In this document: positions 8,513 to 14,941 of the stretch, piece after piece
Layout: every line of letters starts with the position of its first letter
Position numbering within the stretch: position 1 is the first letter of the stretch
Origin: CBDATY01 sp965200445
Lineage (GTDB): Bacteria > Bacillota_I > Bacilli_A > Mycoplasmatales > Mycoplasmataceae
Direction: 5' to 3'
Assembly (NCBI GenBank): GCA_965200445.1
Contig: CBDATY010000002.1
Location: forward strand, 1 to 14,941
Length of the DNA stretch: 14,941 nucleotides
Translations under genes and position numbers: made by a program
The notes under the pieces: generated by a model
Databases searched by the model: none
Told to the model about the DNA's origin: nothing
What the model saw: only the letters and a program-made list of their open reading frames with translations

Positions 8513-9375
8513 TCTCATTCATATAATCACGAGAAAAATCCCGCGTGGGGTGCTCGCAACACGCGTGTGTCTCGCGCGAAACCCTCGAAACAAATCCCGA
8601 AAAAATTTTGAGGAAAATTTTAAAAAAAAAATTAGGAAAAAAAAATTTGAAAAAAAATTTGAAAAAAATTCTAAGAAAAAATTTTAAGGAAAATTTTAAA
8701 AAAATTTGGAAAAAAAAAATTTGGAAAAAAAAATTTGACAAAAAAATTCTCATTCACATAATCACGAGAAAAATCCCGCGTGGGGTGCTCGCAACACGCG
8801 TGTGTGTCGCGCCAAACCCTCGAAACAAATCCCGAAAAAATTTTGAGGAAAATTTTGACAAAAAAATTTGGAAAAAAAAAATTGGAAAAAAAATTTGAAA
8901 AAAAATTTGAAAAAAATTCTGGAAAAAAAAATTTGAAAAAAATTCTGAGAAAAAATTTTGACAAAAAAATTTGGGAAAAAAATTGGGAAAAAAAATTGGA
9001 AAAAAAATTTAGGAAAAAGTTTTGACAAAAAATTTTTTCCCAATTTCTTTTTCAAAATTTTTTCCTTAATTTTTTTTCAAGATCCCTGAAAAATTCATGA
9101 TTTATTCATGATTTCATGAATTATTCATGATTATTCATGAAATATTCATGAATTATTCATGAATAATTCATGAAATATTCATGAAATATTCATGAAATAT
9201 TCATGAAATATCATGAATATATTCATGAAATATTCATGAATATTTAAAAAAATTCTGAGAAGAAATTTAGGGGAAAATTTTGAGAAAAAAAATCTCATTC
9301 ATATAATCACGAGAAAAATCTCGCGTGGGGTGCTCGCAACACGCGTGTGTCTCGCGCGAAACCCTCGAAACAAAT
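8513..9375 (+). repeat. Satellite A, collapsed HOR up to the right orientation switch
   Basis: After a type 9 core and its block, the next core (8513) is followed after only 235 bp by a type 7 core (8748), so the usual types 5 and 6 are missing. The spacer between them (8614-8747) is unusual, with 'attaggaaaaa' and 'ttttaaggaaaa'. A hairpin (8999-9078), a long TTCATGA block (9079-9245) and a core starting at 9293 follow. That core stops at 9375 after 'cgaaacaaat', missing its 'cccgaaaaaattttgag' end. Confidence 0.8.
9079..9245 (+). repeat. TTCATGA short-repeat block, extended form
   Basis: At 167 bp this is the longest block in the window. It starts like the short form ('attcatgatttattcatg') but continues with extra units, including a variant 'aaatatcatgaatatattc'. 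It follows a type 7 core, where other copies have about 100 bp. Confidence 0.9.
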
Positions 9376-9519
9376 TTTTTTCAAATTTTTTTTTTCCAAA
9401 TTTTTTTTTTAAAATTTTCCTCAAAATTTTTTCGGGATTTGTTTCGAGAGTTTCGCGCGAGACACACGCGTGTTGCGAGCACCCCACGCGGGATTTTTCT
9501 CGTGATTATATGAATGAGA
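9293..9519. repeat. Convergent core boxes forming a long inverted repeat
   Basis: A plus-strand core at 9293-9375 faces a minus-strand core whose matching part is about 9434-9519. The arms are ~83-85 bp and nearly complementary, with differences such as 'tctcgcg' against 'tcccgcg' and 'accctcg' against 'actctcg'. About 60 bp of T-rich spacer separates them. This is the only place in the window where two cores face each other at close range. Confidence 0.85.
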
Positions 9520-9799
9520 TTTTTTTTCTTAAAATTTTCCTCTAAATTTTTTCTCAGAATTTTTTTCAAATTTTTTTTCTAATTTTTTTTTCTAGAATTT
9601 TTTTCAATTTTTTTTTCCAATTTTTCTTTCCAAATTTTTTTTTTTTAAATTTTCCTCAAAATTTTTTCGGGATTTGTTTCGAGGGTTTCGCGCGAGACAC
9701 ACGCGTGTTGCGACACCCCACGCGGGATTTTTCTCGTGATTATATGAATGAGATTTTTTTCTCAAAATTTTCCTCTAAATTTCTTCTCAGAATTTTTTT

Positions 9800-9933
9800 A
9801 AATATTCATGAATATTTCATGAATATTTCATGAATATTTCATGAATTATTCATGAATAATTCATGAATATTTCATGAATAATCATGAATAATTCATGAAA
9901 TCATGAATAATTCATGAATTTTTCAGGGATCTT
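9800..9933 (-). repeat. TTCATGA short-repeat block (reverse), long form
   Basis: This reverse copy ends 'tttttcagggatctt'. It lies between cores at 9654-9753 and about 10143-10243 and matches the long form in length (134 bp). Confidence 0.9.
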
Positions 9934-10650
9934 GAAAAAAAATTAAGGAAAAAATTTTGAAAAAGAAATTGGGAAAAAATTTTTTGTCAAAACTTTTTCC
10001 TAAATTTTTTTTCCAATTTTTTTTTCCCCAATTTTTTTTCCAAATTTTTTTTGTCAAAATTTTTTCTCAGAATTTTTTTCAAATTTTTTTTCCAATTTTT
10101 TTTTCCAATTTTTTTTTTCCAAATTTTTTTTGTCAAAATTTTTTTCAAAATTTTTTCGGGATTTATTTCGAGGGTTTCGCGCGAGACACACGCGTGTTTC
10201 GAGCAATCCACGCGGGATTTTTCTCGTGATTATATGAATGAGATTTTTTTTCTCAAAATTTTCCTCTAAATTTTTTCTCAGAATTTTTTTCAATTTTTTT
10301 TCTAATTTTTTTTCCAGAATTTTTTTCAAATTTTTTTTCCAATTTTTTTTCCAATTTTTTTTTTTCCAAATTTTTTTGTCAAAATTTTCCTCAAAATTTT
10401 TTCTCAGAATTTTTTTGAAATTTTTTTTCTAATTTTTTTTTCCAGAATTTTTTTCAAATTTTTTTTCCAATTTTTTTTTCCAAATTTTTTTTTTAAAATT
10501 TACCTCAAAATTTTTTCGGGATTTGTTTCGAGGGTTTCGCGCGAGACACACGCGTGTTGCGAGCACCCCACGCGGGATTTTTCTCGTGATTATATGAATG
10601 AGATTTTTTTTCTCAAAATTTTCCTCTAAATTTCTTCTCAGAATTTTTTT

Positions 10651-10795
10651 AAATATTCATGAATATTTCATGAATATTTCATGAATATTTCATGAATATT
10701 TCATGAATTATTCATGAATAATTCATGAATATTTCATGAATAATCATGAATAATTCATGAAATCATGAATAAATCATGAATTTTTCAGGGATCTT
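10651..10795 (-). repeat. TTCATGA short-repeat block (reverse), extended form
   Basis: This reverse block of 145 bp is next to a type 7 core. It has the short-form start ('catgaataaatcatgaat' in reverse) plus the extra units seen at 9079-9245, lacking only that copy's irregular 'atatcatgaatat' part. It is the closest relative of that block. Confidence 0.9.
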
Positions 10796-11182
10796 GAAAA
10801 AAATTAAGGAAAAAATTTTGAAAAGAAATTGGGAAAAAATTTTTTGTCAAAACTTTTTCCTAAATTTTTTTTCCAATTTTTTTTCCCAATTTTTTTCCCA
10901 AATTTTTTTGTCAAAATTTTTTCTCAGAATTTTTTTCAAATTTTTTTTTCCAGAATTTTTTTCAAATTTTTTTTCAAATTTTTTTTCCAATTTTTTTTTT
11001 CCAAATTCTTTTGTCAAAATTTTCCTCAAAATTTTTTCGGGATTTGTTTCGAGGGTTTGGCGCGACACACACGCGTGTTGCGAGCACCCCACGCGGGATT
11101 TTTCTCGTGATTATGTGAATGAGAATTTTTTTGTCAAATTTTTTTTTCCAAATTTTTTTTTTCCAAAGTTTTTTAAAATTTT

Positions 11183-11192
11183 CCTTAAATAA
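11183..11192. other. Junction between satellite A and satellite B
   Basis: Sequence up to about 11189 ('ttttccttaaa') matches reversed satellite A (compare 8689-8700 on the other strand). From 11188 on, 'aataagataagttg' matches the satellite B monomer. The two share only 'aa' at the boundary. There is no transition sequence, transposon end or target-site duplication that I can see. Confidence 0.85.
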
Positions 11193-11542
11193 GATAAGTT
11201 GTTCTGGTTCCAAACTAAGTTTTTTCATATACAATGACCTAATTCATCATTTTGAGCTAAGTTTCATGACATTTCATTACATTTAGAAAATTTTCAAAAA
11301 TTCAGCATATTATACCAAAGTGGGAAAAGTTCAAACATAGTGGTCAACACTAGCAGAGTGTCCCAAGTACATCTCTAGTGCCCCAAACTTAGCTAAAATC
11401 CGAGCGTGAGCTGATCCGGTAATGCATGAAGAATTTTACATCATTTCCATGTAATATGGGAAAATGTCGAATGGAAACACTTACCACATCCAAGGCCAGT
11501 GTTCAGCCAAAATAGGTGAAATGAGTCAAATCCTAAAACAGC
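11188..11542 (+). repeat. Satellite B monomer 1 (355 bp)
   Basis: This first monomer abuts satellite A and is full length and canonical. Variants are 'cattacatttagaaaatttt' and 'cagcatattatacc', the latter shared only with monomer 10. Confidence 0.93.
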
Positions 11543-11897
11543 AATAAGATAAGTTGTTCTGGTTCCAAACTAAGTTTTTTCATATACAATGACCTAATTC
11601 ATCAGTTTGAGCTAAGTTTCATGACATTTCATCGCATTTAGCAAAATTTCAAAAATTCAGCATAATATACCAAAGTGGGAAAAGTTCAAACATAGTGGTC
11701 AACACTAGCAGAGTGTCCCAAGTACATCTCTAATGCCCCAAACTAAGCTAAAATCCGAGCGTGAGCTGATCCGGTAATGCATGAAGAATTTTACATCATT
11801 TCCATGTAATATGGGAAAATGTCGAATGGAAACACTTACCACATCCAAGGCCAGTGTTCAGCGAAAATAGGTGAAATGAGTCAAATCCTAAAACAGC
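11543..11897 (+). repeat. Satellite B monomer 2 (355 bp)
   Basis: Variants are 'catcagtttgagc' (shared with monomer 6), 'tctctaatgcccc' and 'cagcgaaaatagg' (shared with monomer 3). Confidence 0.93.
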
Positions 11898-12252
11898 AAT
11901 AAGATAAGTTGTTCTGGTTCCAAACTAAGTTTTCTCATATACAATGACCTAATTCATCATTTTAAGCTAAGTTTCATGACATTTCATCGCATTTAGGAAA
12001 ATTTCAAAAATTCAGGTCAATATACCAAAGTGGGAAAAGTTCAAACATAGTGGTCAACACTAGCAGAGTGTCCCAAGTACATCTCTAGTGCCCCCAAACT
12101 ATGCTAAAATCGGAGCGTGAGCTGATCCGGTAATGCATGAAGAATTTTACATCATTTCCATGTAATATGGAAAATGTCGAATGGAAACACTTACCACATC
12201 CAAGGCCAGTGTTCAGCGAAAATAGGTGAAATGAGTCAAATCCTAAAACAGC
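11898..12252 (+). repeat. Satellite B monomer 3 (355 bp)
   Basis: Variants are 'ttttctcatatac', 'gtgcccccaaactatgc', 'aaatcggagc' and a one-base deletion in 'aatatggaaaatg'. The tract 'aactatgctaaaatcggag' recurs in monomer 8. Confidence 0.93.
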
Positions 12253-12606
12253 AATAAGATAAGTTGTTCTGGTTCCAAACTAAGTTTTCTCATTTACAAT
12301 GACCTAATTCATCATTTTAAGCTAAGTTTCGTGACATTTCATCGCATTTAAAAAAATTTCAAAATTCAGGCTAATCTACCAAAGTGGGAAAAGTTCAAAC
12401 ATAGTGGTCAACACTAGAAGAGTGTCCCAAGTACATCTCTAGTCCCCCAAACTTAGCTAAAATCTGAGCGCGAGCTGATCTGGTAATGCATGAAGAATTT
12501 TACATCATTTCCATGTAATATGGGAAATTGCCGAATGGAAACACTTACCACATCCAAGACCAGTGTTTAGCCAAAATAGGTGAAATAAGTCAAATCCTAA
12601 AACTGC
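12253..12606 (+). repeat. Satellite B monomer 4 (354 bp)
   Basis: This is the most divergent full monomer. It has 'tcatttacaatg', 'gtttcgtgac', 'gcatttaaaaaaatttc', 'actagaagagtg', 'gagcgcgagctgatctgg', 'gggaaattgccg', 'gaaataagtc' and 'cctaaaactgc'. Its end carries the 'agaccagtgtttagcc' variant. The truncated monomer 11 is its nearest relative. Confidence 0.93.
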
Positions 12607-12961
12607 AATAAGATAAGTTGTTCTGCTTCCAAACTAAGTTTTTTCATATACAATGACCTAATTCATCATTTTGAGCTAAGTTTCATGACATTTCATTACA
12701 TTTAGAAAAATTTCAAAAATTCAGCATAATATACCAAAGTGGGAAAAGTTCAAACATAGTGGTCAACACTAGCAGAGTGTCCCAAGTACATCTCTAGTGC
12801 CCCAAACTTAGCTAAAATCCGAGCGTGAGCTGATCCGGTAATGCATGAAGAATTTTACATCATTTCCATGTAATATGGGAAAATGTCGAATGGAAACACT
12901 TACCACATCCAAGGCCAGTGTTCAGCCAAAATAGGTGAAATGAGTCAAATCCTAAAACAGC
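12607..12961 (+). repeat. Satellite B monomer 5 (355 bp)
   Basis: The start variant 'gttctgcttcc' follows an 'agaccag' ending in the previous monomer. It also has 'cattacatttag' and 'cagcataatatacc'. Confidence 0.93.
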
Positions 12962-13315
12962 AATAAGATAAGTTCTTCTGGTTCCAAACTAAGTTTTTTC
13001 ATATACAATGACCTAATTCATCAGTTTGAGCTAAGTTTCATGACATTTTATCGCATTTAGGAAAATTTCAAAAATTCAGGTCAATATACCAAAGTGGGAA
13101 AAGTTCAAACATAGTGGTCAACACTAGCAGAGTGTCCCAAGTACATCTCTAGTGCCGCAAACTATGCTAAAATCCGAGCGTGAGCTGATCCGGTAATGCA
13201 TGAAGAATTTTACATCATTTCCATGTAATATGGGAAAATGTCGAATGGAAACACTTACCACATCCAAGGCCAGTGTTCAGCCAAAATAGATGAAATGAGT
13301 CAAATCCTAAACAGC
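12962..13315 (+). repeat. Satellite B monomer 6 (354 bp)
   Basis: The start variant is 'gttcttctggttcc'. It also has 'catcagtttgagc', 'acattttatcgc', 'gtgccgcaaactatgc', 'atagatgaaatg' and a shortened 'cctaaacagc'. Confidence 0.93.
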
Positions 13316-13670
13316 AATAAGATAAGTTGTTCTGGTTCCAAACTAAGTTTTTTCATATACAATGACCTAATTCATCATTTTGAGCTAAGTTTCATGACAT
13401 TTCATTGCATTTAGCAAAATTTCAAAAATTCAGGCCAATATACCAAAGTGGGAAAAGTTCAAACATAGTGGTCAACACTAGCAGAGTGTCCCAAGTACAT
13501 CTCTAGTGCCCCAAACTTAGCTAAAATCTGAGCGTGAGCTGATCCGGTAATGCATGAAGAATTTTACATCATTTCCATGTAATATGGGAAAATGTCGAAT
13601 GGAAACACTTACCACATCCAAGACCAGTGTTTAGCCAAAATAGGTGAAATGAGTCAAATCCTAAAACAGC
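13316..13670 (+). repeat. Satellite B monomer 7 (355 bp)
   Basis: It has 'cattgcatttagc', 'caggccaatatacc', 'aaatctgagcgtg' and the 'agaccagtgtttagcc' ending. By eye it is identical over its whole length to monomer 9. Confidence 0.93.
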
Positions 13671-14024
13671 AATAAGATAAGTTGTTCTGCTTCCAAACTA
13701 AGTTTTTTCATATACAATGACCTAATTCATCATTTTGAGGTAAGTTTCATGACATTTCATTGCATTTAGCAAATTTCAAAAATTCAGGTCAATATACCAA
13801 AGTGGGAAAAGTTCTAACATAGTGGTCAACACTAGCAGAGTGTCCCAAGTACATCTCTAGTGCCCCAAACTATGCTAAAATCGGAGCGTGAGCTGATCCG
13901 GTAATGCATGAAGAATTTTACATCATTTCCATGTAATATGGGAAAATGTCGAATGGAAACACTTACCACATCCAAGGCCAGTGTTCAGCCAAAATAGATG
14001 AAATGAGTCAAATCCTAAAACAGC
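13671..14024 (+). repeat. Satellite B monomer 8 (354 bp)
   Basis: It starts with 'gttctgcttcc'. It has the private changes 'ttgaggtaag' and 'gttctaacatag', a shortened 'tagcaaatttc', and 'actatgctaaaatcgg' as in monomer 3. Confidence 0.93.
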
Positions 14025-14379
14025 AATAAGATAAGTTGTTCTGGTTCCAAACTAAGTTTTTTCATATACAATGACCTAATTCATCATTTTGAGCTAAGTT
14101 TCATGACATTTCATTGCATTTAGCAAAATTTCAAAAATTCAGGCCAATATACCAAAGTGGGAAAAGTTCAAACATAGTGGTCAACACTAGCAGAGTGTCC
14201 CAAGTACATCTCTAGTGCCCCAAACTTAGCTAAAATCTGAGCGTGAGCTGATCCGGTAATGCATGAAGAATTTTACATCATTTCCATGTAATATGGGAAA
14301 ATGTCGAATGGAAACACTTACCACATCCAAGACCAGTGTTTAGCCAAAATAGGTGAAATGAGTCAAATCCTAAAACAGC
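14025..14379 (+). repeat. Satellite B monomer 9 (355 bp)
   Basis: This monomer reads as identical to monomer 7 at an offset of 709 bp, including its 'agaccagtgtttagcc' ending. Confidence 0.93.
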
Positions 14380-14734
14380 AATAAGATAAGTTGTTCTGCT
14401 TCCAAACTAAGTTTTTTCATATACAATGACCTAATTCATCATTTTGAGCTAAGTTTCATGACATTTCATTACATTTAGAAAAATTTCAAAAATTCAGCAT
14501 ATTATACCAAAGTGGGAAAAGTTCAAACATAGTGGTCAACCCTAGCAGAGTGTCCCAAGTACATCTCTAGTGCCCCAAACTTAGCTAAAATCCGAGCGTG
14601 AGCTGATCCGGTAATGCATGAAGAATTTTACATCATTTCCATGTAATATGGGAAAATGTCGAATGGAAACACTTACCACATCCAAGGCCAGTGTTCAGCC
14701 AAAATAGGTGAAATGAGTCAAATCCTAAAACAGC
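14380..14734 (+). repeat. Satellite B monomer 10 (355 bp)
   Basis: It starts with 'gttctgcttcc', has 'cattacatttag' and 'cagcatattatacc', and a private 'gtcaaccctag'. It resembles monomer 5 at an offset of 1773 bp (five monomers). Confidence 0.93.
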
Positions 14735-14941
14735 AATAAGATAAGTTCTTCTGGTTCCAAACTAAGTTTTTTCATATACAATGACCTAATTCATCATTTT
14801 AAGCTAAGTTTCATGACATTTCATCGCATTTAAAAAAATTTCAAAAATTCAGGCTAATGTACCAAAGTGGGAAAAGTTCAAACATAGTGGTCAACACTAG
14901 AAGAGAGTCCCAAGTACATCTCTAGTCACCCAAACTTAGCT
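14735..14941 (+). repeat. Satellite B monomer 11, cut by the window end (207 bp)
   Basis: It starts 'gttcttctggttcc' like monomer 6. It then has 'gcatttaaaaaaatttc', 'caggctaatgtacc' and 'actagaagagag' as in monomer 4. The rest lies outside the window, so the array continues to the right. Confidence 0.93.

Larger units (their letters stand above)
737..9375 (+). repeat. Satellite A, main plus-oriented array
   Basis: The array has 23 complete core boxes and one truncated core in the same orientation. Core starts, taken at the first t of 'tctcattca', are 777, 1011, 1335, 1824, 2149, 2451, 2727, 3203, 3564, 4049, 4374, 4670, 4946, 5425, 5786, 6273, 6585, 6892, 7168, 7661, 8027, 8513, 8748 and 9293 (truncated at 9375). 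Between cores lie A-rich spacers and TTCATGA blocks. The plus strand is purine-rich. Orientation changes at both ends, within core-derived sequence. No gene, transposon domain or RNA gene is visible. Whether it is transcribed cannot be judged from sequence. Confidence 0.92.
9376..11187 (-). repeat. Satellite A, right minus-oriented arm
   Basis: The cores lie on the minus strand at 9419-9519, 9654-9753, about 10143-10243, 10503-10603 and 11024-11124. TTCATGA blocks are at 9800-9933 and 10651-10795. Read on the minus strand from 11187 downward, core types run 7 (with 'ttatgtgaatgag' and 'ggcgcgacacacac'), block, 8-like, 9 ('atttatttcg'), block, then a 4/8-like core and a type 6-like core ('cgagagtttcg'). 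This follows the HOR order of the plus-strand array. The arm ends abruptly against satellite B. Confidence 0.88.
11188..14941 (+). repeat. Satellite B array, 354-355 bp monomers
   Basis: Ten full head-to-tail monomers and part of an eleventh are phased here at 'aataagataagtt'. Landmarks in order within the monomer are 'ccaaactaagtttt', 'caatgacctaattcatca', 'aagtttcatgacattt', 'ccaaagtgggaaaagttc', 'gtggtcaacactag', 'gtcccaagtacatctct', 'gtgagctgatccggtaatgc', 'catttccatgtaatatgg' and 'cttaccacatccaag'. The array has moderate GC and ordinary complexity, unlike satellite A, and no similarity to it that I can see. No monomer carries an open frame longer than about 60 codons. The 355-bp length equals roughly two nucleosomes, common in plant heterochromatic satellites. 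Family identity needs a database comparison, and the choice of strand is arbitrary. Confidence 0.95.

Noticed and set aside
777..9375. CRISPR-like array (regularly spaced conserved repeats)
   Set aside because: The repeats are ~100 bp, the spacers are low-complexity and homologous to each other, spacing is uneven, and the sequence type is eukaryotic satellite.
210..10432. About 60 open reading frames of 60-138 codons, many starting Met and repeated, with Lys/Asn-rich or Phe-rich products and a conserved 'IITRKIPRGVLATRVCLAR' segment
   Set aside because: They occur on both strands over the same bases, follow the repeat period, and consist of translated A-runs or T-runs around the core box. 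The shared peptide is simply the translated core. There are no gene landmarks and length varies with spacer indels.
9376..11187. Terminal inverted repeat of a large transposon formed by the opposite-oriented arms
   Set aside because: The arms are ordinary satellite HOR pieces with different extents. I see no target-site duplication, transposase or defined ends, and a simple inversion explains the orientation.
10974..11234. A minus-strand frame of 86 codons crossing the A/B junction (starts MYMKKLSLEPEQ)
   Set aside because: It fuses satellite B sequence with satellite A core translation purely by chance of frame. Neither part is a known domain.
11467..11483. Possible CENP-B-box-like motif in satellite B ('tcgaatggaaacac')
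   Set aside because: It shares 'tggaaac' with the mammalian box but the spacing to 'tcg' is off by one and the essential 'cggg' is absent. No CENP-B box role is established for plant-type satellites.

Overview
The window holds no recognisable protein-coding or RNA gene. From end to end it is eukaryotic satellite DNA: two unrelated tandem-repeat families that meet at a sharp junction near position 11188. Every open reading frame longer than 60 codons in the first 11.2 kb is a by-product of A-rich/T-rich repeat sequence (Lys/Asn-rich on one strand, Phe-rich on the other) and recurs with the repeat. The organism cannot be named from sequence alone. Long homogeneous arrays, a 354-355 bp monomer (about two nucleosomes) and higher-order structure suggest a plant, possibly a grass, in pericentromeric, knob or subtelomeric heterochromatin. 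That assignment is inference with low to moderate confidence.

Satellite A (1-11187) is extremely AT-rich. It is built from three modules: (i) a ~100-bp CpG-rich core box containing the palindrome ACACGCGTGT; (ii) A-rich spacers made of degenerate ~11-13 bp units of the form G-A(6-8)-T(2-4)-G; (iii) ~100-170 bp blocks of TTCATGA/TATTCATGAA short repeats, nearly all preceded by a conserved ~80-bp imperfect hairpin. In the central part (1824-8512) these modules form three successive copies of a ~2.22-kb higher-order repeat (HOR), each with six distinguishable cores and two TTCATGA blocks.

Orientation of satellite A switches twice. 1-736 lies on the minus strand, about 737-9375 on the plus strand, and 9376-11187 on the minus strand again. 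At the two switch points the window carries complementary parts of one core: the 3' part at 713-736 and the 5' part at 9293-9375. Re-inverting the segment between them would rebuild a full core in the correct HOR order, so the simplest reading is an ~8.6-kb inversion inside a once minus-oriented array. A perfect 28-bp tandem duplication sits at the left breakpoint.

Satellite B (11188-14941) is a head-to-tail array of ten complete 354-355 bp monomers and a truncated eleventh. Monomers differ by shared, mosaic variants; monomers 7 and 9, 709 bp apart, read as identical. The first monomer at the junction is not degenerate, so the A/B boundary looks abrupt and young.

Nothing in the window suggests genes acting together. 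The interest lies in the architecture of the repeats and the traces of their rearrangement.
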